A DNA stretch of 40,306 nt from Waddliaceae bacterium. Lineage in GTDB: Bacteria > Chlamydiota > Chlamydiia > Chlamydiales > GCA-2709385. The position numbers were made by a program, and so were the translations under genes. The notes beneath the pieces were generated by a model. The model saw only the letters and a program-made list of their open reading frames with translations, did no database searches and had not been told where the DNA came from. The DNA is taken from positions 1-40,306 of the forward strand of contig PAQS01000033.1 in NCBI GenBank assembly GCA_002709385.1, written 5' to 3'. The number at the start of each line of letters is the position of its first letter. The first letter of the stretch is position 1. Below are positions 19,506 through 27,598 of this stretch, in pieces.

Positions 19506-19668
19506 TTTTCACCTCGAGAATATGGAGAATAAACGTTAGCAGAGAGAAGGATTTGCTGTGAAGTCTGAAAGAAGGCTTCTTAATATGAAATTAACTCCTA
19601 GCTAATAAGGAATAAATGTAGAGATGGCACCATAGAATTAGCTCAAATGAAGGAAGGGAGATCATTCT

Positions 19669-21135
19669 ATGGTTCATCCAATCAATCATACAGAAGGTAA
19701 TCAATGGGGTCATTTATTTGGTGGAATTGCATCTAGTGTAGGCATTAGTCAGGTAATTGGTACAGGAAGTTTAGTTTATTTAGCTCTTCGTTACCTAAGT
19801 GCAAGTGTTGATGAAGCTGCTATTTCTTTGATAGAAGGAGGAAGTGATTCTATTGTTGCTAGAAAAGACTATAGATACTCCTGTGTTGCTCAAGAAAAAA
19901 AGCAAATAACGGTCCGTTTAAAGGCATCAGTTTTATCTCTTATTCCTTTTGCTGGGGTACTACTATCAGGGTATTATTTGCAAAAAAATAAAGAATTTGT
20001 GCATGGCCCTGATCATTTTACCTCACATACAGGTTGGAGGGCTAATTTTGAATCGTATTTATCAAATTTAGTACCAGGATTTCCTGGTAAGTTAGTCAAA
20101 TATCGTTTTTTTCCAAAATCGGCACTGTTTGATTTTACTTCATTTAGAAATAGGAAAGAAAGATCTACAGAATTACAAAAGAAAGTATTTGATAAGGTTT
20201 ATGGTGAAAATGTTCCTAAGTATGAAAATATTTCTATTGATGTAGACAACGGAAAGAAAGATGGAAGAGAAATTGATGGAATTATTTGGCGCGCAGAAAA
20301 AGATTCAGAAAACAGACCATGGGTTGTTGTTTTCCATGGAAACAAAGGAGACGCTGGTTTAAGCACTCTTTATGCTGATCAGTACCTTAAAAAGAACTAT
20401 AATGTCCTCTGTGTGACGATGGGGGGGTATATCGGCAGTGATCAAAAAATTCGTCAACCGACTGAAGAATCAATGATTCAAGATGCGGATGCAGCCTTAA
20501 ATTATGTAAAAAATACACTTGGAAGTGAAAATGTGATTGTACATGGCTCTTCCATGGGTGGAGGTTTGGCTATGACAGCAGCTGTTTTACATAAAGACGT
20601 TGTGAAAGCTGTGGTTGCGGACCAAACATATACACGTTTAGCTGATGCTGGAGCAAATCTTGTTAGTAATGCGATTAAATCTAAATTTAATCGATCGTTA
20701 CCTATTCCTAAAGCTCTTATTTCAGGTTTTTTAGGGTCTGTATTTGATGCAGGAAAAATTGTTCCAGGAGTTAAAGATGAAAATGGTAACTTTGTTTTGA
20801 CAGATGGAATGAATAACGTCCGAAAAGCAAGTCTTCTTAAGAACTATAATATCCCTATTATCGGAGTAAAATCGACTCGTGATTATATTATGGGTGGGGG
20901 ATTTGTTAGAGGTGATGATGAGAGTGATTGGAGTTTAAGAAATAATGCAATGGATGAAATCCTAGAAGCACGTTATGGGAATGAATCTGAAAATTACCTT
21001 CTATCACACGATGAAGGACATTGCCAAGAGCTTTTTTCTCGTTATATAAATAAGGAAAAAGACTATGAGCGAGATCATGAGCTTTGGACAGGTATTACTA
21101 CTTTACTTGATACCGTTCTTATATCCTCTAGGTAG
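19669..21135 (+). CDS. Alpha/beta-hydrolase with two N-terminal hydrophobic segments (CHLPS/DUF818-like)
   Basis: A 488-residue protein. Two hydrophobic stretches lie at about 14-43 and 85-104, followed by an alpha/beta-hydrolase domain (about 185-488). The domain has an oxyanion-side HGN (223-225), the nucleophile elbow GSSMGG with Ser295, a likely acid Asp405 in KSTRDY, and a His in the C-terminal HDEGHCQ (probably His451). It resembles the chlamydial CHLPS/DUF818 hydrolases; that family assignment is from memory. The substrate is unknown. The membrane part could anchor it in the bacterial or inclusion membrane. ATG start with an AAGGGAG site. It is divergent from the coiled-coil Inc-like gene. 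Confidence 0.75.
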   Translation: MVHPINHTEGNQWGHLFGGIASSVGISQVIGTGSLVYLALRYLSASVDEAAISLIEGGSDSIVARKDYRYSCVAQEKKQITVRLKASVLSLIPFAGVLLSGYYLQKNKEFVHGPDHFTSHTGWRANFESYLSNLVPGFPGKLVKYRFFPKSALFDFTSFRNRKERSTELQKKVFDKVYGENVPKYENISIDVDNGKKDGREIDGIIWRAEKDSENRPWVVVFHGNKGDAGLSTLYADQYLKKNYNVLCVTMGGYIGSDQKIRQPTEESMIQDADAALNYVKNTLGSENVIVHGSSMGGGLAMTAAVLHKDVVKAVVADQTYTRLADAGANLVSNAIKSKFNRSLPIPKALISGFLGSVFDAGKIVPGVKDENGNFVLTDGMNNVRKASLLKNYNIPIIGVKSTRDYIMGGGFVRGDDESDWSLRNNAMDEILEARYGNESENYLLSHDEGHCQELFSRYINKEKDYERDHELWTGITTLLDTVLISSR

Positions 21136-21207
21136 CTGTTGGAGCTTATATAGAACAGTACGATCTGTTACTATTGGCTGATATGAGAAAGAAGAGTCGA
21201 TAGAATA

Positions 21208-21933
21208 GTGGGCGAAAAAAAAGTAAAAGCAAACACTGTAGGTGAAAATTGGGATTTATACCTCTTAAATATCAAGGTAAAATTCTACAATTTTACAGAG
21301 TACCTACGTGTGTGTTTTTACTTTTATTGGCTTCCTAAGTTCGCTTTAAGCGATCTCTTCCTTCTCACACAGTATTTACTATCAAACCCTTTTCGAGTCG
21401 CTCGCAAATTTCTACAGAAGCATGGAGTGAGAGATCCTTATTCATATGGAGAAACCCCTTTAACTACACTCAAAAAAATCGCTAGAGAGTGTGAACTTTC
21501 TGCAAATGATCGTTTGTATGAATTGGGTTGTGGACGTGGGCGCACGTGTTTTTGGTTAGCAGATTTTGTTGCTTGTCGTGTAACAGGTCTTGAATTGGTT
21601 CCGACTTTTATTAGACGGGCAGAACGAGTACTAAGCGTCTTTCCTAGAAAAAACCTTTCTTTTCGTCAGGCAAACTTCTTCCTAGTCGATTACTCTGATG
21701 CTACAGTACTTTTTATCTATGGTACTTGCATGGAAGAGGATGAAGTACTTCATTTGATCCAAGTTCTAGATACTCTTCCTCTTCACGCACGTGTCATTAC
21801 TGTAAGCTATGCATTGAGTGAATATGAAGGGGGAGAAAATTACCGCGTTTTGAAAAGTTTTTCAGCTTCTTTTACTTGGGGAGAAGGAACGGTCTACTTA
21901 CAAGAGAAACAACCTGGAAAACTTTTTCAATGA
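21208..21933 (+). CDS. Class I SAM-dependent methyltransferase-like protein
   Basis: A 241-residue protein. A SAM-binding motif I reads LYELGCGRGRTCFW, and motif II follows with the acidic residue in GLELVP. A downstream segment (ATVLFIYGTCM) matches the beta-4 region. A hydrophobic stretch of about 20 residues (VCFYFYWLPKFAL) near the N-terminus suggests membrane contact. The acceptor substrate cannot be told. The start is a GTG with no good ribosome site, but the frame upstream is closed by a TGA at 21184. It lies 72 bases after the hydrolase gene on the same strand and may be co-transcribed. Confidence 0.8.
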   Translation: MGEKKVKANTVGENWDLYLLNIKVKFYNFTEYLRVCFYFYWLPKFALSDLFLLTQYLLSNPFRVARKFLQKHGVRDPYSYGETPLTTLKKIARECELSANDRLYELGCGRGRTCFWLADFVACRVTGLELVPTFIRRAERVLSVFPRKNLSFRQANFFLVDYSDATVLFIYGTCMEEDEVLHLIQVLDTLPLHARVITVSYALSEYEGGENYRVLKSFSASFTWGEGTVYLQEKQPGKLFQ

Positions 21934-21962
21934 ATTCATTGCTTATTTGCTTAGGACTAACG

Positions 21963-21988
21963 GAGGTGAAAAGTTTTCATCTTCACCC
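21963..21988. terminator. Hairpin between methyltransferase and translocon operon
   Basis: GGTGAA pairs with TTCACC around an 11-base loop, with extra G/C bases on both flanks. It sits between two convergent genes. There is no clear T-run, so termination strength is unsure. Confidence 0.4.
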
Positions 21989-22007
21989 CCCTTACTTGTA
22001 AGAAGGC

Positions 22008-22661
22008 TTAGAGATTGCGGAAAATGTTCACAAGGACTTCGTGTTTTTGTCTAACAAGCTCTTTAATGGTTTGCATTAGTTGTTGCTCTACTTGCTTGCT
22101 TGACTGTTGCTTTGATTGAAAGTCACCACTCTGTGTCTTATGAAGATCAGAGCGTAAGTTACATACGTTATTTTTTACTTGTACATCTTTAGCAACAGGG
22201 TCAGCTGTCAAAGTGACGATTTGTGATCCACCTTGGGTTGCAGAATTGATTGCTTGAGGAACTTGAGCAGCATTTAAACCAGAAGCTAACCACTTCCCTC
22301 CTATAGGATCAAGTGTAGATTCAAGACCACTCTTGAATGTTTCACCTGGAACAAGTTGTAGGCCAGCTCCAAGAAGCATTAAGCTAGCCCCTGTAAGTTT
22401 AATAGCTGTTTCCCAAGAACCTTTTGTGTTCTTGTTCATTTCTTCGATATCTTGTACACGTTCATCACTCAAGCGTCGAGAAGTGAGCTGATCCAAACGA
22501 CCCAACTCATTCATTAAACGTTTACAAAGAATCATAATGATTTCGATTTGTGCATCGAGGCTCTCATTGATACTTTCGCTATATAGGTCATCTTTGATCT
22601 CTTCCAGACTCTTTAAGCGATTGCTTTCACCTGTGTGGATACTTGTACTCATATTCGACAT
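22008..22661 (-). CDS. sctB: Type III secretion translocator, SctB/CopD-like (one hydrophobic region)
   Basis: The product is 217 residues from the ATG at 22661, which has AAGGAG upstream; the GTG at 22682 is a poorer start. It has a single hydrophobic stretch (about 84-105), amphipathic helices before it, and a Gln/Lys-rich C-terminal helix. In translocon operons the partner with one membrane segment is SctB (YopD type), which forms the host-membrane pore together with SctE. The assignment rests on operon position and topology more than on sequence identity. At 217 residues it is clearly shorter than Chlamydia CopD. It starts 23 bases after the SctE stop. Confidence 0.65.
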   Translation of the reverse strand: MSNMSTSIHTGESNRLKSLEEIKDDLYSESINESLDAQIEIIMILCKRLMNELGRLDQLTSRRLSDERVQDIEEMNKNTKGSWETAIKLTGASLMLLGAGLQLVPGETFKSGLESTLDPIGGKWLASGLNAAQVPQAINSATQGGSQIVTLTADPVAKDVQVKNNVCNLRSDLHKTQSGDFQSKQQSSKQVEQQLMQTIKELVRQKHEVLVNIFRNL

Positions 22662-22684
22662 GTTATTTTCTCCTTGCTCCACGA

Positions 22685-23902
22685 TTATCTAAACATTGTT
22701 ACAACGACTTGATGCTGGCTACTTGCTTCTTGAGCTCTTGTTGAGTATTGGTCGATGTAGCCCTGGTAAGCCTCTTGAACTTTTTTAATTGCTTTTTTCA
22801 AATCATCTCGACTCACATCCATTTTTCCGCCAATCAAAGTTAAATCAGCTTGAAGGTGGTCGCTTCGTTGTTTGTTTACAGCTTGGACCCCTGTTGCAGC
22901 CCCGCCGGTAATTAAAGTACTGCCTTTTATCACACTAGTGATTTCAGCACCAGCAGAGACAGACCCTCCCACCAAAGAGATAAGGTTTGTCATTGTGGTG
23001 ATCAAAGTTGTAAGAGTTTTGATACGTTGAAAATGATTCTCTTCTTTTGTTTGATCGCCAGAAGATAAAATTTGAGCAGCCTTATGCTTTGCAGCATCAT
23101 TGCATATTTGATCGACAGTAGCAGTCAAACTTACCCCAACACTTAACCAAAGACCCACAGCAAAAGGAGTGACAGCACCACCACTTGCGACAGTTGCGCA
23201 GGTTGCTGCACATGCTCCCAATAGAGAGGCTGTAATCGATGCAGTACCTTGTAGGTCGCTCCAGAAACGGTTGTCTTTTGCTCGTTTAAGGTTTTCATCT
23301 AAAGCTTTTCGTTGTTCTGCACGTTGACAATCGATGTCTTCTTGGCGATTCATCACAATCATTTTGTTTGTAGAAACGCCGAGCTCTGCAATTTCGTCAC
23401 CCTGTACTCTTCGTGCCTCAGCAATCAAAGCATCTAAATTCCGGTCCAAAAACTCTTGCATCCTCTGCAAATTTTTTGAGTCTTTGAGGATTTCAGACAT
23501 ATCTTCAAGAATACGATTATAGCCTTCAAGCTCGTCAGAGTGAGGAGGTCGTATATTTTTCTTTTTTGCATATTGCTTGCTATAGCGGCTGGTACTATCA
23601 CCACTAGATTTTTCTATTTTCTCAATGCCGACTTCATGGTCTTTATTGGTGATAAGGCCAGTTAAAGCAGAAAACCATCCACTCATAACAGCTGTAGGTG
23701 TAATGATTTCTCCCGACGCTTCTTCTATCTTTTTTTTCTCGCTGGTACCTGATAGTTTACGTTCTGGTTTTGCCTCTGCAGGAAGAAGGGTGTCTTTTGT
23801 GCGTGCATCAGCACTTGCCACATCGTTTTGTTCTATGAGTTGATCAAGGTGAGAAAAGTCTGTTTCACTAACGTGTGATAGTTTTCCTATGCTGTTGCCC
23901 AT
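22685..23902 (-). CDS. sctE: Type III secretion translocator, SctE/CopB-like (two hydrophobic regions)
   Basis: The product is 405 residues from the ATG at 23902, which has AAGGATAAG at ribosome-site distance. The open frame reaches back to 24073, but that part is the chaperone gene in another frame. The N-terminal 120 residues are polar. A coiled-coil region (about 130-215) follows, then two large Ala/Gly/Thr-rich hydrophobic regions (219-264 and 296-341) and a helical C-terminus. This is the build of major pore formers such as YopB, IpaB and CopB. The gene overlaps the chaperone gene by 35 bases, as expected for a substrate kept next to its chaperone. Confidence 0.8.
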   Translation of the reverse strand: MGNSIGKLSHVSETDFSHLDQLIEQNDVASADARTKDTLLPAEAKPERKLSGTSEKKKIEEASGEIITPTAVMSGWFSALTGLITNKDHEVGIEKIEKSSGDSTSRYSKQYAKKKNIRPPHSDELEGYNRILEDMSEILKDSKNLQRMQEFLDRNLDALIAEARRVQGDEIAELGVSTNKMIVMNRQEDIDCQRAEQRKALDENLKRAKDNRFWSDLQGTASITASLLGACAATCATVASGGAVTPFAVGLWLSVGVSLTATVDQICNDAAKHKAAQILSSGDQTKEENHFQRIKTLTTLITTMTNLISLVGGSVSAGAEITSVIKGSTLITGGAATGVQAVNKQRSDHLQADLTLIGGKMDVSRDDLKKAIKKVQEAYQGYIDQYSTRAQEASSQHQVVVTMFR

Positions 23903-24359
23903 GATACTTATCCTTAAGTTCAAGTTTTTTGCCCCAAACTCGACGCATGAGCGCAGCTTGTTGCAAAATCCATTGATGTTCCTGTTTTTGCAGCTTTCCA
24001 AAATTTTCTGCTGCACGAAGTGCCTTAGCTGCATCCTGAAATTTTCCAAGAGACAAGTAGCATTCTGCCGCATGGAAATGGGGGGTAGGGTTTTCTAGTT
24101 CAAGTAGACAAGCGGAAGCGTATGCTTTAATCGCAGATGAAAAGTCTTCTAGATCTTGCTGTGCTTTACCTAAGCCTAACCAGTAATCCTTTTCAAAGGG
24201 ATCAGCGATAGTAAGAATGCGATACAAGTCTGTCGCCCTGGAAAAGTCTGACTGACGATGGCAGTGACGAGCAAGAGCATGAATCGCATCTAAAGCTGGG
24301 GGAGAAATAGAAGGCAGACTAGCCTTTGATTCCTCGGGCTGCTTGCTTTTTAGCTTCAT
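23868..24359 (-). CDS. lcrH: SycD/LcrH-type chaperone of the type III translocators
   Basis: A 163-residue all-helical protein with three TPR-like repeats (about 25-135). These include RATDLYRILTIADPFEKDYW, LGLGKAQQDLEDFSSAIKAY and HFHAAECYLSLGKFQDAAKA, the classic arrangement of class II chaperones such as SycD, LcrH and IpgC. It holds the two translocators in the bacterial cytoplasm before export. The C-terminus is basic. ATG start with AAGG upstream. It overlaps the gene before it by 41 bases and the SctE gene after it by 35, so the operon is tightly coupled. Confidence 0.88.
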   Translation of the reverse strand: MKLKSKQPEESKASLPSISPPALDAIHALARHCHRQSDFSRATDLYRILTIADPFEKDYWLGLGKAQQDLEDFSSAIKAYASACLLELENPTPHFHAAECYLSLGKFQDAAKALRAAENFGKLQKQEHQWILQQAALMRRVWGKKLELKDKYHGQQHRKTITR

Positions 24360-24852
24360 CTAATACCTTTGTTGTTGCTCGAGTAAGCTGCCAAACTTCG
24401 TAACGCTCATTAGTTAGACGGCTCAACGTTTGAAGTTGCATCTCGTTTTCTGTATTGAGATCTTCAATTGTCATGTGAATGTTCTCAATCAAACGATCTT
24501 TTTCTTCTTTGCTGAAAACGTATTTCTTCTTTTCTATATCTACACCCATCTTACGGGCTTTTTTGAGAACGTCTTTTACTTCGTTGTCTTTTTCACAGTT
24601 AAAAGAACCATCTTCTTTCGTCATTTTGTTGATGAGTTTAATGACGTTGTGCAGGTACTTCACATCAGCCTGGCGCTCACGTAACTCTTCGAGTTCTTTA
24701 TTACTTGTTCCTTCGAGATCTCCGATTTTTCTAGAATTTACGAGAAGAATAAGATCTTCGAGAGACTCATTTCGCTTACTTGGAGGGGGAGGGTTATCCA
24801 CGCCTGTAGGACCAGATATATCGTTGGAGGCGTTTGATTTTGATTGAGACAT
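24319..24852 (-). CDS. Small protein heading the translocon operon
   Basis: A 177-residue, charged, helical protein with a Ser/Pro-rich polar N-terminus (up to about residue 30) and a coiled-coil-like body. No membrane segment. I do not recognise a family. Chlamydia carries an uncharacterised small gene in its copB/copD operon beside the LcrH chaperone, and this one may hold that place, although the order differs. It could be a co-chaperone or a secreted partner. ATG start with a GGAAGAGGGA site. Its 3' end overlaps the chaperone gene. Confidence 0.65.
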   Translation of the reverse strand: MSQSKSNASNDISGPTGVDNPPPPSKRNESLEDLILLVNSRKIGDLEGTSNKELEELRERQADVKYLHNVIKLINKMTKEDGSFNCEKDNEVKDVLKKARKMGVDIEKKKYVFSKEEKDRLIENIHMTIEDLNTENEMQLQTLSRLTNERYEVWQLTRATTKVLDEAKKQAARGIKG

Positions 24853-25195
24853 AGTCGATTCCCTCTTCCTTTGTTAAACAGAAGCTACAAAATAACAGCT
24901 AAGCTTTTTTAAGGTAAATAGTTAGAGATATTTCAAACAAACTTATCTCGTATAAATTGTTTGCCTTAGAAAATGATCAGAGGGCCACTGAGTCCTCATA
25001 TTTTCTCTGCGATCAATTTTTAACGACTTAAAATACATACAATCTTCATTTCAAGAATCATATCTTGAAATGAAGATTGTTTTTAAATGTAAATAAAATT
25101 CACAGTAGTGACAGTAATAGGAAGATCTGAATATACTCTTTTTATTATTCCATAACATTATTCATAAACTTTTCTATTTTGGAGACGATTAAGTT
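24853..25195. other. Divergent intergenic region with orphan hairpins
   Basis: 343 bases between the translocon operon (minus) and the SNF transporter (plus). No gene is seen. It contains two hairpins followed by T-runs on the plus strand (about 24976-25020 and 25039-25084), although no plus-strand gene lies upstream. Promoters for both neighbours should also be here. I cannot name a convincing one. Confidence 0.5.
25039..25084 (+). terminator. Orphan intrinsic terminator with a perfect 18-bp stem
   Basis: Left arm 25039-25056 (ACAATCTTCATTTCAAGA), loop ATCATA, right arm 25063-25080 perfectly complementary, then TTTT. The nearest gene on the plus strand starts 112 bases downstream and none precedes it. 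It would therefore end an unannotated transcript or act as an attenuator for the transporter gene. Confidence 0.75.
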
Positions 25196-26566
25196 ATGAC
25201 GAGCACATCTAGTCAGGCTCGTGAATCTTGGGGGTCGCGTTTAGGATTTATCCTTGCGGCAAGTGGATCAGCGATTGGCTTGGCGAACATTTGGAAATTT
25301 CCCTATATAGTAGGTACAAATGGTGGAGGAGCTTTTATTTTAACCTACCTTATTTGTACGTTTTTGATTGGTTTTCCTGTGATGATGTGTGAAGTTTTAA
25401 TGGGACGTACCACACAATCGAGTCCAAAAAGTGCATTTAAAAAATTAGGTGGTAAAACTTGGGGTTTTGCTGGAGCTTTAACCGTTTTCACCGCTCTATT
25501 AGTGACTTCTTTTTACTCTGCTGTGGCAGGGTGGATTTTGGGTTATTTAGTTGAAGCATTACGAGGAACTTTGCATCATTTTCAAGGAGCTGCAGAGGCT
25601 GTCACTCATTATGATTCTCTCGTATCGCACCCTTTATGGGGCTTAGGGTTTCATGCTATTTTCTTATTTATTTGTACTTTTGTCGTTTTACGTGGAGTTC
25701 GTGGAGGGCTGGAATTAGGCAATAAAATCATGATGCCTATTTTATTTTTGATTTTGTTGTTGATTGCTTTGAAAGGAATGGCTCTTCCTGGTGCGAAAAA
25801 AGGTCTTCATTTTATTTTTCAACCGGATTGGAGTCAATTGAGTCCAACGGCAGTATTATTAGCGCTGGGGCAGTCCTTTTTTACTTTGAGTGCAGGACAA
25901 GGAACAATGATTACATACGGCAGTTACATGTCGAAAAAAGACAATCTGCCTTTGACGTGTGTACCTGTTATTTTTGCAGACGTTATCATTTCCGTTCTTG
26001 CATGTATTGCAGTATTTACCATCGTTTTTAGTAGTGGTTTAGAGCCAGCTGCTGGACCTGGCTTACTGTTCCATACATTGCCTTTAGTTTTTAGTCAGAT
26101 TCCTGGAGGATATCTGATTGGAATTTGCTTTTTTCTACTGGTTACTCTTGCTGCAATCAGTTCTGAAATTTCAGCAATGGAAGTTGTTGTTGCATATTTA
26201 GTTGATGAATGGAGTTTAGCAAGGAAGCAAGCTGTGTCTATTGCAGCTTTATTAGCCTTACTTGTAGGTGTTCCGAGTGCCTTGTCTTATAGTCTCTTAG
26301 AAGGTTTTCAGCCACTATCGATGCCATTTGTATTTTTCATGGATTATCTATGTACAGGTTTATTAATTCCATTAGGTGGCTTTTTAGCTGTTGTTTTAGT
26401 AGGATGGACATGGGGATTTGACAACGCGTTCCAGAAATTGTGTCAAGGGGGCGAAGAGTTCTTTGCTCGATGGAGTTTTTTACGAACGTATTTTCGTATT
26501 TGTATCTGTTGGGTATCGCCATTATTGATTGTTGTCGTCTTTATGCATGCTATAGGATGGATCTAG
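25196..26566 (+). CDS. Sodium-dependent transporter of the SNF/SLC6 family
   Basis: A 456-residue membrane protein with about 11 membrane segments, the bacterial form of neurotransmitter:sodium symporters (LeuT-like). The conserved first segment reads GSAIGLANIWKFPYIVGTNGGGAF, with the unwound substrate/sodium site, and GFPVMMCEVLMGR follows. It probably imports an amino acid; which one cannot be told. Such importers suit an intracellular parasite that lacks amino-acid synthesis. ATG start, with a GGAGACG site upstream. ruvB begins one base after its stop. Confidence 0.93.
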   Translation: MTSTSSQARESWGSRLGFILAASGSAIGLANIWKFPYIVGTNGGGAFILTYLICTFLIGFPVMMCEVLMGRTTQSSPKSAFKKLGGKTWGFAGALTVFTALLVTSFYSAVAGWILGYLVEALRGTLHHFQGAAEAVTHYDSLVSHPLWGLGFHAIFLFICTFVVLRGVRGGLELGNKIMMPILFLILLLIALKGMALPGAKKGLHFIFQPDWSQLSPTAVLLALGQSFFTLSAGQGTMITYGSYMSKKDNLPLTCVPVIFADVIISVLACIAVFTIVFSSGLEPAAGPGLLFHTLPLVFSQIPGGYLIGICFFLLVTLAAISSEISAMEVVVAYLVDEWSLARKQAVSIAALLALLVGVPSALSYSLLEGFQPLSMPFVFFMDYLCTGLLIPLGGFLAVVLVGWTWGFDNAFQKLCQGGEEFFARWSFLRTYFRICICWVSPLLIVVVFMHAIGWI

Positions 26567-26567
26567 T

Positions 26568-27575
26568 TTGACTGAGTCGTATATTCAGTCCACCTTGAAA
26601 AAGGAGGACCAAGCTTTTGAGCGCCCTTTGAGGCCACAGACTTTGGGAGACTTTCTTGGGCAGGAGTCCTTGCAAGAAAGACTTGAAGTGCTTCTTGGTG
26701 CTGCAAAAAAAAGAGAAGAGCCTCTTGCTCATGTTCTCTTTCATGGTCCTCCTGGCCTAGGTAAAACCACTCTTTCTCATATTATGGCGAAAGAGATGGG
26801 GGCTCGAATTGTGGTGACCTCTGGTCCAGTTATCGAAAAACCCGGCGATTTAGCCGGGCTTTTGACCAATCTAGATGAAGGTGATTTTTTATTTATTGAT
26901 GAAATCCACCGTCTAAACCGTACAATTGAAGAATATTTATATCCTGCTATGGAAGATTTTTCATTAGACCTTATGATTGATACAGGGCCTAATGCTAGAT
27001 CTGTACAAGTACAATTGAATAAATTTACTTTGATTGCTGCCACAACTCGTTATGGCCAGTTAAGCTCGCCATTGCGGTCGCGATTTGGTTTTACCACTCG
27101 TTTGGATTACTACCAGCCTGAAACGATTCGTGATATTCTTTTGCGCTCAGCCGCGTTGCTGCAGTTTTCATTGACTGTTGAAGGAGCTATGGAAATTGCG
27201 AAGCGCTCAAGAGGTACACCTCGTATAGCCAATAATTTGCTTCGTTGGGTTCGGGATTTTGTAGAAATACGAGCAGTACAAGTTGTTGATGCGGAAGTCG
27301 TAGACAAAGCCTTACAGATGTTAGATATTGACGAGTTAGGCTTGGATGAAGTGGATAAAAAAATACTCGATGTCATTATGGAACATTATGACGGGGGTCC
27401 AGTAGGGCTTAATGCCATCGCTGTTGCTGTAGGTGAAGACCAAGCAACAGTCGAGGTGTATGAGCACTATCTGATTAATAAAGGCTTTTTGAGGCGGACG
27501 CCTCGTGGGCGTGAGTTGACGCCTTTAGCCTATCAACACCGAGGAAGGGAACTCCCTACTTCGGGATTGGAATAA
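26568..27575 (+). CDS. ruvB: Holliday junction branch-migration helicase RuvB
   Basis: The motor of the RuvABC recombination system, 335 residues, usual length. Walker A GPPGLGKTT (60-68), Walker B FLFIDEIHRL with Asp111-Glu112, sensor AATTRYG, and the C-terminal winged helix (GGPVGLNAIAVAVGEDQAT, then YLINKGFLRRTPRGRELT) are all present. The start appears to be TTG at 26568 directly behind the transporter stop, with AGGATGG upstream. No ATG lies near enough to keep the conserved RPLRPQTLGDFLGQ. Confidence 0.97.
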   Translation: MTESYIQSTLKKEDQAFERPLRPQTLGDFLGQESLQERLEVLLGAAKKREEPLAHVLFHGPPGLGKTTLSHIMAKEMGARIVVTSGPVIEKPGDLAGLLTNLDEGDFLFIDEIHRLNRTIEEYLYPAMEDFSLDLMIDTGPNARSVQVQLNKFTLIAATTRYGQLSSPLRSRFGFTTRLDYYQPETIRDILLRSAALLQFSLTVEGAMEIAKRSRGTPRIANNLLRWVRDFVEIRAVQVVDAEVVDKALQMLDIDELGLDEVDKKILDVIMEHYDGGPVGLNAIAVAVGEDQATVEVYEHYLINKGFLRRTPRGRELTPLAYQHRGRELPTSGLE

Positions 27576-27598
27576 GTAGTGATGGAGTTGAGGAAATC

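Noticed and set aside
21183-21203. Six-codon frame MRKKSR before the methyltransferase
   Set aside because: Too short, without a ribosome site; likely chance.
23903-24073. Longer N-terminus for the SctE-like translocator
   Set aside because: It lies inside the chaperone gene in another frame; the ATG at 23902 has a clear AAGGAT site and begins the polar N-terminus expected.
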